A stretch of 21,031 nt of DNA from CAYTAP01 sp964435775. GTDB lineage: Bacteria; Planctomycetota; Phycisphaerae; Tepidisphaerales; Tepidisphaeraceae. Below the pieces are notes generated by a model, which was not told the DNA's origin, made no database searches, and saw only the letters and a list, made by a program, of their open reading frames with translations. Below are positions 13,578 to 21,013 of the stretch, piece after piece. Both the position numbers and the translations under genes were made by a program. The stretch lies in contig CAYTAP010000074.1 in NCBI GenBank assembly GCA_964435775.1, positions 1 to 21,031 on the forward strand, given 5' to 3'. Within the stretch, counting starts at the first letter, position 1. Every line of letters begins with the position of its first letter.

Positions 13578-13820
13578 TTGGCGCAGCATGTGCAACGGCG
13601 GCGACCATTGGGAGCAGCCGATGAGTAGGGTGGGCACTGCCCACCAGATTGATCACACGGGGTTCGACACGGAGGTGGGCGATGCCCACCCTACCCCCTG
13701 GCGACGCATGTGCAACGATGGCGACCATTGCGGACAGCCGATGCGTAGGGTGGGCACTGCCCACCACATTGATCACACGGGGTTCGACACGGAGGTGGTG
13801 GGCGATGCCCACCCTACCCC
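13578..13820. repeat. Tandem 120-bp repeat, two copies, each carrying a GTAG REP pair
   Basis: Two copies with a 120-bp period (13578-13697 and 13698-13820) are about 90 percent alike; the second has a 3-base insertion (GTG). Each carries a REP pair: GTAG-GGTGGGCACTGCCCACC facing GGTGGGC-GATGCCCACC-CTAC at 13625-13694 and 13745-13817. The rest of each unit (GATCACACGGGGTTCGACAC) is shared too. The array separates the hydrolase gene from dgkA. Confidence 0.92.
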
Positions 13821-14731
13821 CGCGCCCACTGCCCTCCAACTCGCCGGATGACGATGCGATCACTCTCTTGCCCGGCGACGGCGAGGAGCCGCTGCATCGG
13901 TTCAGTGATCGGTTCATGGCTGAGCCGAAACGTGCTGTGGTGGATGGGCAGCAGATGGCGGGCGTGGGCGTGGTTGGCCATGGCCCATGCCTCCTCCGGC
14001 GTGGCATGGGAGGCGACGTACGGGTCATAGGCGCCGATGCCGACGATCGCCAGGTCCACCGGCGAGATGTCGCGGAACGCCTCCTGGTAGGCGGTGTCGC
14101 CGCCATAGAGAACGCGCTCCTGTGCCGCTTCAATCACATACGAATTAAAACCGCGATGACGGTCGTAAAAAGTTCTCGCGCCCCAGTGGCGAACGTGATG
14201 CGCCATCACATGCAGCGGGCCGATGTGCGCGGATCGGCCCCACGGCAACTCGATGATCCGCGTGAAGCCGAGATCGGCGATCAGGTCGCGCGTATGGCGG
14301 GCGGTGACGATGGGGATGTGGCGGTCCAACCGGCTGAGCGTCGGGCGATCCAGATGATCGAAATGGGCATGGGAGATCAGAATCAGGTCGATTCGCGGGA
14401 GCTGCGCGATCGATAGCGCCGGGGCGATCAACCGTCGCGGCCCGGCCGTCGCCAGCCCAAGTCCGACGCCCACGCGGTGTGACCACACCGGATCGGTCAG
14501 CACGGTCATCCCTCCAATGCGAAGAAGCACCGTGGCGTGGCCGATCCATGTCGCGGCCAATTCATGCTCCTCCCACCTGCGCAAATCGGGCTGGAGCGCC
14601 GCCGGCGGCGATGAACCGGCATGATCGAGCCAGCGCAGGCGTCCCCGGCCGCGCCCCAGCCAGTCGGCTGCCGCCATCGCCATCGGGCTGTGTTTGGCCC
14701 GGTCGGTCACTTGTCGCCAGGAAATTCTCAT
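13814..14731 (-). CDS. Metallo-beta-lactamase-fold hydrolase (UlaG / NAPE-PLD-like)
   Basis: A 305-residue protein with the metal ligands of the superfamily: HAHFDH at 121-126 (LILISHAHFDHLD), GDT near 211-213 (LYGGDTAYQ) and a late HH at 264-265 (LLPIHHSTF). The order TWIGHATVLLRIGGMTVLTD, PRRLIAP, PWG and MAHHVRHWG matches the lactamase_B_2 group that includes NAPE-hydrolysing phospholipase D and UlaG; the substrate is uncertain. The start at ATG 14731 is a choice; a GTG at 14746 is possible, and neither has a clear ribosome site. The TAG stop is provided by the GTAG head of the tandem repeat, so the end (GGQWARG) abuts the repeat. Confidence 0.85.
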   Translation of the reverse strand: MRISWRQVTDRAKHSPMAMAAADWLGRGRGRLRWLDHAGSSPPAALQPDLRRWEEHELAATWIGHATVLLRIGGMTVLTDPVWSHRVGVGLGLATAGPRRLIAPALSIAQLPRIDLILISHAHFDHLDRPTLSRLDRHIPIVTARHTRDLIADLGFTRIIELPWGRSAHIGPLHVMAHHVRHWGARTFYDRHRGFNSYVIEAAQERVLYGGDTAYQEAFRDISPVDLAIVGIGAYDPYVASHATPEEAWAMANHAHARHLLPIHHSTFRLSHEPITEPMQRLLAVAGQESDRIVIRRVGGQWARG

Positions 14732-14754
14732 GCTTGGCGGTGCCACTCGAAGTC

Positions 14755-14833
14755 ATGGTCCGCGAGGCGGACCCTACAAAAACCGGTCCGCGATGCGGAC
14801 CCTGCAAAAGCTGGTCCGCAGGGCGGACCCTAC
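14755..14833. repeat. Three directly repeated single REP units, family A
   Basis: Three hairpin units in the same orientation occur at 14755-14777, 14785-14805 and 14813-14833: GGTCCGCGAGGCGGACC-CTAC, GGTCCGCGATGCGGACC-CTGC and GGTCCGCAGGGCGGACC-CTAC. Unlike the inverted pairs elsewhere, these are head to tail. They fill the gap between the GT9 stop (14840) and the hydrolase start. Confidence 0.9.
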
Positions 14834-14839
14834 GAATGC

Positions 14840-15763
14840 TCACAAGAGTTCAGCAAGCGCCCCGTATACTGCATCCACATCAAGTTCAACCAACGGCAGA
14901 TGGCGAAGGAATCGCGCTCGCGGGCCAAGGGGCTTCCAAACGGCCGGGTCTGTCGGTCCGAAGAGGGATAAGACGCCGACTCCCAGCACGCCCGCAAGAT
15001 GTCCCGGTCCGGTGTCGTTGGTCACGAGCGCTGCGCCGCCGAGCAATTCAGCCGTCAACTGTTCATACGTCTGGGGCCGGCGAACCTCCACCTTCGGATC
15101 AAATCGATTCAGATCGTCATCGCTCATCCGTTCAAGCTCAACCTCACCCAGGATCAGCCGCACCGCGCGCCCGGCGTTCAGCAATTTCGTCGCCAGCAAA
15201 GCATAGGAATCGACCGGCCAGCATTTCTCCCTTGATCCGGCTCCGGGATGGATGAGCACGGGGCGCGAACCGCCCGCCGGCGCTTGCAACCCCACTCCAC
15301 GCTGGAGGATTGAGCCGGCCATCTGCTCCACCGCCGTCGCGACGGCGGGCATCCCGCCAAGCTGCTCCATCAGGTAATCAGTGGCATGCGTCGTCCAATC
15401 CGAAGGAGGCGCTGGATGCAGGAACGCACAATGGGCATGCGGCGTCAGCGCGCGACAGTTGGCCTCCGCGCTGCTTCCCGGCGCATGAACGAAACTGAAC
15501 ACATGATGAGCCCCGGCAAGCAACCTGGTCGCCCGCTCGGGCAAGGCCGACGGATCCGAATGCAGGTGATGCCAACCGGCTTCGATGTCGGCCGACTCGA
15601 CGTTGAGCGCCCGCTCGGCCAGCTTTCCCTTTTGCCCATGCGTGATGTAATAAATCCGGCTTTGCGGAAACAGCCGCCCCGCCGCCAGCGCCAGCGGCCA
15701 GCTCAACACGAAGTCCCCCAGCGCGCCGGCGTGAAAGATCAATACGTTGCGGCGAAGAACCAT
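14840..15763 (-). CDS. Glycosyltransferase family 9 (heptosyltransferase-like)
   Basis: A 307-residue cytosolic GT-B glycosyltransferase of family 9, the ADP-heptose:LPS heptosyltransferase family. The N-terminal domain opens VLIFHAGALGDFVLSWPL (GxLGD loop). The C-terminal domain has IHPGAGSREKCWP (171-183), the nucleotide-sugar site VTNDTGPGHLAG (247-258) and LFGPTDPAVWKPLG. It most likely adds a sugar to lipopolysaccharide core or a related glycolipid; the real donor is unknown. It lies 44 bases downstream of mnmA on the same strand and may be co-transcribed. No other LPS genes flank it. The stop is 6 bases from the REP cluster. Confidence 0.88.
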   Translation of the reverse strand: MVLRRNVLIFHAGALGDFVLSWPLALAAGRLFPQSRIYYITHGQKGKLAERALNVESADIEAGWHHLHSDPSALPERATRLLAGAHHVFSFVHAPGSSAEANCRALTPHAHCAFLHPAPPSDWTTHATDYLMEQLGGMPAVATAVEQMAGSILQRGVGLQAPAGGSRPVLIHPGAGSREKCWPVDSYALLATKLLNAGRAVRLILGEVELERMSDDDLNRFDPKVEVRRPQTYEQLTAELLGGAALVTNDTGPGHLAGVLGVGVLSLFGPTDPAVWKPLGPRARFLRHLPLVELDVDAVYGALAELL

Positions 15764-15807
15764 ACGTTGCCGATCATCGCTGGCTTAACCTTTGGGAGAA
15801 CACTTAC

Positions 15808-16962
15808 TCAGGGCGTTCCCACCGCCCGATCGATCCATCCCCCGCCGAGCAGAACGTCGCCCTCGTACAATACCACCGCCTGCCCCGGCGTCACCGCGTG
15901 CTGCGGCTCGTCAAAATCAACGCGAAACTCATCGCCATCGAGCACCGTCAGCCGCGCCGGCTGGGGCTCATGGTTGTACCGGATTTTCGCCAGGCACGGC
16001 AGATCGCGCGCCCCCGCGGCGCGGTCGCTCAACCAATTGCTCTGATCGGCGATCAACGCCGGGCTGAGCAACTCCTCCTTCGTGCCGAGCATGACGCGAT
16101 TGCCGGCCGCGTCGATCTGCTGGACATAAATCGGATAGCCGAACGCCACGCCGACGCCGCGCCGCTGACCGACGGTAAAATGCTGATGCCCCTCATGATG
16201 CCCGACCACCTCGCCGGCGCTGTTGACGAGTTCGCCGGGGGCGAATGCCTCCGGCGTTCTGCGACGGACGAGCGCGGCATAATCCTGATTGGGCACAAAA
16301 CAGATTTCCTGGCTGTCAGGTTTGTTGAACACCGGCAACTTCAGTTCCTCGGCGATCTTGCGCACGTCATGCTTTTCATAGTCCCCAATCGGAAGCAGGG
16401 TGTGTTGCATCGCGGCGCGGGTCATCCCAAACAGAACATAGCTCTGGTCCTTGTGATGATCGACGGCGCGCTTGAGGACCGACTGGCCGGTGGCGGGATC
16501 GACGCCCATGCGGGCATAGTGCCCGCTCGCGACGTAATCGGCGCCAACCGCCTCGGCGTACTTGGCGAGCTTGCCGAACTTCAACCAGTCATTGCAGCGC
16601 ACACACGGATTGGGCGTGCGCCCCCGGTTGTATTCGTGGACGAAATAATCGATGACCCGTCCGAAATCATCCTGAAAATTGAGCACATAAAGCGGAATAT
16701 CGAGCATCCCCGCCACCCGCCGCGCGTCGGCGGCATCCAGCACCGAACAGCACCCCTGCTTGTGCTTCCCCTTGGCCGGCGTTGCGCACGCCTGCCCCTC
16801 GGTTTCATCCCCCGCCCCCCCCTCCACCCCCGCCGGTGAACCCAGCCGCATGAACGCCCCCATCACCTCATACCCCTCGCGCTGAAGCAGCGCGGCGGCC
16901 ACCGAACTGTCCACCCCCCCCGACATCGCCACAACCACCTTCTTCTTTTTCGTCGCCGCCAT
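15808..16962 (-). CDS. mnmA: tRNA-specific 2-thiouridylase MnmA
   Basis: MnmA makes the 2-thio group of s2U34 in tRNA-Lys, Glu and Gln, with sulfur passed from a relay. The 384-residue protein has the PP-loop SGGVDSS (14-20), the catalytic Cys pair C120 (TPNPCVRCND) and C221 (DSQEICFVP), and the C-terminal beta-barrel region (RYNHEPQPARLTVLDGDEF onward). Near 41-75 there is an insert with extra Cys residues (GQACATPAKGKHKQGCCSVL), longer than in E. coli. The ATG at 16962 is 9 bases from GGAG; an ATG two codons upstream is only 3 bases from it. The promoter at 16995-17022 lies just upstream. GT9 follows after 44 bases. Confidence 0.96.
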   Translation of the reverse strand: MAATKKKKVVVAMSGGVDSSVAAALLQREGYEVMGAFMRLGSPAGVEGGAGDETEGQACATPAKGKHKQGCCSVLDAADARRVAGMLDIPLYVLNFQDDFGRVIDYFVHEYNRGRTPNPCVRCNDWLKFGKLAKYAEAVGADYVASGHYARMGVDPATGQSVLKRAVDHHKDQSYVLFGMTRAAMQHTLLPIGDYEKHDVRKIAEELKLPVFNKPDSQEICFVPNQDYAALVRRRTPEAFAPGELVNSAGEVVGHHEGHQHFTVGQRRGVGVAFGYPIYVQQIDAAGNRVMLGTKEELLSPALIADQSNWLSDRAAGARDLPCLAKIRYNHEPQPARLTVLDGDEFRVDFDEPQHAVTPGQAVVLYEGDVLLGGGWIDRAVGTP

Positions 16963-16994
16963 ACGCATACACTCCACACGACCTGCAAAGGAGC

Positions 16995-17022
16995 ATTATA
17001 GCCGACGAGACGAAAGGATGAA
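16995..17022 (-). promoter_or_regulatory. Candidate promoter of mnmA overlapping a repeat
   Basis: On the minus strand a perfect TATAAT (17000-16995) lies 16 bp after TTCATC (17022-17017). The weak -35 (3/6) falls inside the GGATGAAGGATGAA repeat. The leader would be about 25 nt and includes the GGAG ribosome site. Confidence 0.5.
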
Positions 17023-17096
17023 GGATGAATAACACATGAATGCTTCAGGTGCCGTGGGTTCAGAGGCATTTTTCATCCTTCATCCCTCATCCTTCA
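17013..17096. repeat. GGATGAA-type inverted repeat
   Basis: AAAGGATGAAGGATGAA (17013-17029) is mirrored by TTTTCATCCTTCATCCCTC (about 17071-17089) and a further ATCCTTC. The arms pair over about 16 bases with a loop of about 40. It lies between the divergent mnmA and rsgA genes. Confidence 0.8.
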
Positions 17097-17141
17097 CCCT
17101 TATTCCCTTGTGTTTCCCCCTCCCGCCCGTCACCATCAGCC

Positions 17142-18326
17142 ATGATGGCCGAGCGGCGTCGTAAAAAGGGACCGCGAGAAAAAGACCTGACCAGCCGCTA
17201 CCTCAGCGGCAATCTTGATCAGGATCGGATGGACCCTGCGCAGCGATTCACAGACCGCTCCAAGGCCGCCGAACTCAACAAAATCCTGAAAACCACCGCG
17301 AAGCGCGCCGGCGGCGTGATTGGCGAGGAGATCGACACGCTGCCCATTGGCGAGGTCGTGCAGGTCTATTCCCTTTTCGCCGACGTGGAATATGAAGGCG
17401 TCATACACCTGTGCGTGGTTCGCAAAACAATGAGCCGGGCGGCGGACTCGGGGATTGTCGTCGGGGATCGCGTTCGTTTCCGCCTGACCGGTTCGACCGA
17501 TGAATCGGGGCGCCCGGAAGGAGTGGTCGAACAGGTCATGCCGCGATCCACGGTCCTCACGCGCGCTGACAGCTTCAAGGCGCAACACGAACATCCAATC
17601 GTCGCCAACGCCGAGCAAATGTTGATTGTTGTCAGCCTTGTGCATCCGAGGGTGAAATGGGGGCTGGTCGATCGGATGCTCATCGCGGCGCAGGCCGGGG
17701 GCTTGATTCCCCTGCTTTGTCTCAACAAGGTTGATCTGGCCGAAAGCGACCCGGAAGGACAGTCGGCGATTGCCTCCGCCGACGCGGCGCTGGCGCATTA
17801 CGCGTCCCTGGGAATCACCACCCTGCGGACGAGCGCGCCCCGAAATGAAGGAATCGAACAGCTTGGCGCGCTGCTGCACGATCACGTCACGGTATTGGCC
17901 GGGCACAGCGGCGTGGGCAAGAGCAGCCTGATTCGCGCCATACAGCCGGACCTCGACCTGCGCGTCGCCCCGGTGAGCGAAATAACCAACAAAGGACGCC
18001 ACACGACGACCTCCGCCCGGCGATATCTCCTCAGCACCGGCGGCGCGGTGATCGACACGCCCGGCGTCAAGCTCTTTGGCTTGTGGAACGTCACGCTCGA
18101 AAATCTCCCGGATTATTTTCCGGACCTCCAGCCCGCGACGACATCCAACGCACCCGGATCGACAAGTGATGAATCCGGGAGCGACGAACCCGTGGACGTT
18201 CAACCGCCCCTCTGGCGGCGGGAGAGCTACGATCGCATCGCCGAATCCCTGAACCGCGGGAATCGAGCCTCCGCACACGCATCGCCGCGATCCACCGGCC
18301 GACCGTCCCCCGGCAACGTCCAATAA
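17142..18326 (+). CDS. rsgA: Ribosome small-subunit GTPase RsgA (YjeQ), without zinc-finger cysteines
   Basis: RsgA is a circularly permuted GTPase that helps the late maturation of the 30S subunit. The 394-residue protein has an N-terminal basic tail, an OB fold (about 65-140), then the permuted motifs: G4 NKVD (195-198), G1 GHSGVGKSS (254-262) and G3 DTPG (305-308), with a GRHTTTSARRY switch. It then reads LENLPDYFPDLQP. In usual RsgA a zinc knuckle (C-x-C-x-H...C) follows; here a stretch of about 35 residues rich in Ser, Pro, Asp and Thr with no Cys takes its place, before RRESYDRIAESL. The frame is open throughout and the alternative frames show no Cys motif, so a frameshift is unlikely. 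ATG 17142 or 17145 is the start; no ribosome site is obvious. Confidence 0.93.
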   Translation: MMAERRRKKGPREKDLTSRYLSGNLDQDRMDPAQRFTDRSKAAELNKILKTTAKRAGGVIGEEIDTLPIGEVVQVYSLFADVEYEGVIHLCVVRKTMSRAADSGIVVGDRVRFRLTGSTDESGRPEGVVEQVMPRSTVLTRADSFKAQHEHPIVANAEQMLIVVSLVHPRVKWGLVDRMLIAAQAGGLIPLLCLNKVDLAESDPEGQSAIASADAALAHYASLGITTLRTSAPRNEGIEQLGALLHDHVTVLAGHSGVGKSSLIRAIQPDLDLRVAPVSEITNKGRHTTTSARRYLLSTGGAVIDTPGVKLFGLWNVTLENLPDYFPDLQPATTSNAPGSTSDESGSDEPVDVQPPLWRRESYDRIAESLNRGNRASAHASPRSTGRPSPGNVQ

Positions 18327-18420
18327 TCACGCGCCGCTCAACCCGCCATCTCTCATAACCGATACAAACGGCATAGCCTCCATTCCTCACAGCTTCTTCC
18401 CCGCCCTGCGCCAAGCCCCC

Positions 18421-20106
18421 TTGGCGCGCCGCATGTGGCTTGCCGCCGGCGTGCTGGCAATGGTCGTCTTCACATTCATCGCCGGCAACCAACTGATCGT
18501 CGGCGATCGCGCGATCACACGCTCGGGGCTGGGGCTTGATTTCACCGCCTTCTACGCCGCTGGAACCTTCACCCGCGAGGGGCGGCTTTCCGAACTGTAT
18601 GACCTGTCATCGATCGCGGCCGAGGAGCACCGCATCGCGCGAGACAACAATCTGGACCTCGGTTCGGCATTCGGGCCATACTGGAACCCTCCCGTGGTCG
18701 CGTGGCTGTTCGCGCCGCTGTCGGCGCTCCCCTACCCAACAGCGCTCAACCTATGGCTGCTCGCCAATGTGATCGCCCTCGGCGCAGCGCTATGGATGCT
18801 CGCGCAAATGCTTCCACCCGACGAGGCCGGACGAACGCGGCATCGCTGGCTGCTCGTATTGCTCGTGCCGCTGTCCATGCCGGCGATCCAGGCGCTCAGT
18901 CATGGGCAGAACACGTGCATTTCGTTGCTCCTTGTGACCGGCGTCGTCACCCTCTGGCGGGGAACGCGGCACGACATGAGGCGCGAGGTTTCCGATTCCG
19001 GCACTCCAATCACCTCTTTCTCCCTCTCCCGGTACTCCGGGGGAGGGCAGGGGAGGGGGTCTTCATTGGATGACAGCACCCTGGCGAAAGCATTGATCCG
19101 GCAGACTGTGACACGGGCTTTTTTAGCCGTGGCGCTGGCGGGCTTGCTCGCATACAAGCCGCAACTGGCGGCCATCATCGGCGGTGTGCTCATCCTCGAC
19201 CTCGGCTGGATGGCGCTGGCGGGCATGGCCTGCACCGGCCTGCTTCTTCTTGCCGCGACCCTCATCTCAATGCCTGGAATGCTCGGCCTCTACCTGCACC
19301 GTCTGCCGGCGATTCTCCACTTCATGCAAGTCGAGCATCCCTATCTGTGGGATCGGCATGTGACGCTGACGGCATTCTGGCGGCTGCTGTTCCAAGGGAC
19401 CGCCGCGGGGGAGACGATGACCGCGCCGCGGCTGCTCACGATGCTGAGCATCCTCGCCCTGGCGGGATTGCTTTGCCGCATGCTCTGGGCATCACGGAAT
19501 TCATTGCAACTACTCCCGCCATCCTGGCGAACAACCTCCACGCCGCGCACTTCATTGGAAATGCTCCGAGGCTTCTCCCGTAGGGTCCGTGGTACTCCGC
19601 GGACCATTGTCCCGCCGGTGAACATGGTCCGCGGAGTACCACGGACCCTACATGGATGGGACGCGCGTTCCGCAGCATCAATCACATCAAAGACTCCCGA
19701 CCCCTTAAAGGCGGGCGCCGCTGGAGAAACGACTCCCGTCCCCCTGCCCGGCGGCGCGCGGGATCGAATCATCGCCGCGACGGTCGCCGCGATGCCGCTG
19801 CTCATGCCGTTCTATTTTGATTACGACCTGCTCCTGCTCACGGTTCCGGCGACACTGTTCGCGGCGGAGTGGATCAATGGCCGGGGATCGAGGTCGCCGC
19901 TGGACATCTGGACGATTCGCGCATGGATCTGCCTGTATCTGTGGCTGTTCTTCAATCCGCCGCTCGCGCGACTCACACACTTCAATCTGACCGTCATCCT
20001 CCTGTCGGCCGTCGCGGCGCTTCTCCTCCTCCGCGCGGCCGCCCGGCGCCTTCCGCTGGTTTTTATCGGACCCGCCTCGTACAATCCCATGTGGGATCAG
20101 GGCTGA
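18421..20106 (+). CDS. GT87/DUF2029-type membrane glycosyltransferase with repeat-derived insertions
   Basis: A 561-residue polytopic membrane protein. The N-terminal half has the GT87 (polyprenyl-phosphate mannosyltransferase-like) signature: GLDFTAFYAAGTFTREGRL near 38-56, with the catalytic-type Asp at 40, then GPYWNPPVVAWLFAPLSALP. Many hydrophobic helices follow, ending near 555. Family members transfer a sugar from a polyprenyl-phosphate donor on the outer side of the membrane. Two segments encode repeats rather than family sequence: residues about 199-214 (family B, SLSRYSGGGQGRG) and 387-411 (the REP pair at 19580-19651). Both lie in soluble loops between membrane helices, and the frame stays open. 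The start is TTG at 18421 or ATG at 18433. It may be a functional gene that tolerates insertions, or a recently altered allele. Confidence 0.8.
   Translation: MARRMWLAAGVLAMVVFTFIAGNQLIVGDRAITRSGLGLDFTAFYAAGTFTREGRLSELYDLSSIAAEEHRIARDNNLDLGSAFGPYWNPPVVAWLFAPLSALPYPTALNLWLLANVIALGAALWMLAQMLPPDEAGRTRHRWLLVLLVPLSMPAIQALSHGQNTCISLLLVTGVVTLWRGTRHDMRREVSDSGTPITSFSLSRYSGGGQGRGSSLDDSTLAKALIRQTVTRAFLAVALAGLLAYKPQLAAIIGGVLILDLGWMALAGMACTGLLLLAATLISMPGMLGLYLHRLPAILHFMQVEHPYLWDRHVTLTAFWRLLFQGTAAGETMTAPRLLTMLSILALAGLLCRMLWASRNSLQLLPPSWRTTSTPRTSLEMLRGFSRRVRGTPRTIVPPVNMVRGVPRTLHGWDARSAASITSKTPDPLKAGAAGETTPVPLPGGARDRIIAATVAAMPLLMPFYFDYDLLLLTVPATLFAAEWINGRGSRSPLDIWTIRAWICLYLWLFFNPPLARLTHFNLTVILLSAVAALLLLRAAARRLPLVFIGPASYNPMWDQG
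19010..19061. repeat. Family B repeat inside the GT87-like gene
   Basis: TCCCTCTCCCGGTACTCCGG, then GGGAGGGCAGGGGAGGGGG, matches the family B palindromes at 2019 and 2263 (core CCGGTACTCCGG). Here it is part of the open frame and codes for the Ser/Gly/Arg-rich loop SLSRYSGGGQGRGSS. Confidence 0.75.
19580..19651. repeat. Perfect 72-bp REP inverted pair inside the GT87-like gene
   Basis: The arms are 28 bases each and match exactly: GTAG-GGTCCGTGG-TACT-CCGCGGACC-AT and its inverse, around a 16-base loop. The total is 72 bases, exactly 24 codons, with no stop in the gene frame. The element encodes two related peptides, VRGTPRT and VRGVPRT. Confidence 0.95.
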
Positions 20107-20222
20107 GGACGATTCATGCCTGCGAACCTGTGCTGAATCATCTCACGACCGATCCGAAAATTGACTTGGCCGAGTGACGGCAGCTTCGGTTGCCAAAAGT
20201 CGGACGGTCACTGTGAACCATC

Positions 20223-20945
20223 ATGCACCTCCACGAGTCTCAACAATCCGGGGGACGGACGCATGCCGATGCCGGCGGCGTGATGAGTTTGCCGGCGGGC
20301 GGCATCGCCGGCGTCGCCGCCCTCAATGCCAATGTGCTGGTTCTGAACAAGCATTACCAGGCGATTCGGGTCATCAACGTCCGCCGGGCGTTCGCGCTGC
20401 TTTGCAAGTCGCTGGCGGAAGTGGTCCACATCGAAACCGATGCGGCCGGTCAATCCCAGTGGCAAAACTTCGACTTCAGCGAGTGGCAGGAAATCTCCGC
20501 ACTCAAGGCCGAGTTTGAGCCCGATGGCTACGACTGGATCCACACGGTGCGCTTCCAGATCGCCGTGCCGCGCATCATCCGCCTGCTGGGGTATGAAAAA
20601 TTGCCGCGCCAGGAGGTGAAGTTCAACCGCCGCAACATCTACGCGCGCGATTCCAGCCGCTGCCAGTATTGCGGCAAGCGCATGCCCACGCCGGAGTTAT
20701 CGCTCGATCACGTCGTCCCCAAAAGTCAGGGCGGGCGGAGCACCTGGGAAAACATCGTCTGCTGCTGCGTCAAGTGCAACGTGAAAAAAGGCGGCCGAAC
20801 CCCCGAGCAGGCGCACATGCACCTGATCACCAAGCCGGTCAAACCCCGGCGCAGCCCGGTCATCAACATTCGCCTGGCCGACGAGCGCTATCGAAGCTGG
20901 AAGCAATTCCTCGATACGGCGTACTGGACCGTTGAACTCAAATAG
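20223..20945 (+). CDS. HNH endonuclease family protein
   Basis: A 240-residue protein. After a variable N-terminus of about 35 residues comes a conserved domain opening VLVLNKHYQAIRVINVRRAF and running to PRIIRLLGYEKLPRQEVKFN. Then the HNH domain at about 146-195: zinc-binding CQYCGK, the catalytic histidine in LSLDHVVPKSQGG, the Asn in TWENIVCCC and a second CVKCNVKKGG. The end is basic. HNH domains cut or nick DNA with one metal ion; the biological role of this widespread group is unknown. ATG 20223 or the in-frame ATG 20283 is the start, and neither has a strong ribosome site. It is downstream of the GT87-like gene on the same strand. Confidence 0.88.
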   Translation: MHLHESQQSGGRTHADAGGVMSLPAGGIAGVAALNANVLVLNKHYQAIRVINVRRAFALLCKSLAEVVHIETDAAGQSQWQNFDFSEWQEISALKAEFEPDGYDWIHTVRFQIAVPRIIRLLGYEKLPRQEVKFNRRNIYARDSSRCQYCGKRMPTPELSLDHVVPKSQGGRSTWENIVCCCVKCNVKKGGRTPEQAHMHLITKPVKPRRSPVINIRLADERYRSWKQFLDTAYWTVELK

Positions 20946-20992
20946 CGCATCGCGCCAAAAGCCAGGGCCTTTCAATTCTCGAATGAATCTGC

Positions 20993-21013
20993 CGTAGGGG
21001 CGGCTTCAGCCGC
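20993..21013. repeat. GTAG-headed hairpin at right edge
   Basis: GTAG-G followed by GGCGGC-TTCA-GCCGCC is a single REP-like unit with a 6-bp stem and a 4-base loop. Any inverted partner is outside the window. Confidence 0.7.

Noticed and set aside
13578..13820. CRISPR array
   Set aside because: There are only two units, the repeats are 120 bp with internal palindromes, and there are no spacers of even length or cas genes.
13561..14133. Upstream extension of dgkA through the tandem repeat into the hydrolase gene
   Set aside because: The frame reads repeat sequence and then the antisense frame of the hydrolase; the dgkA domain begins after 13560.
17136..18323. Long minus-strand frame of 395 codons opposite rsgA
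   Set aside because: It is a shadow of rsgA, whose motifs are unmistakable.
18421..20106. GT87-like gene as a pseudogene broken by repeats
   Set aside because: The frame is open through both repeats and the membrane helices continue after them.
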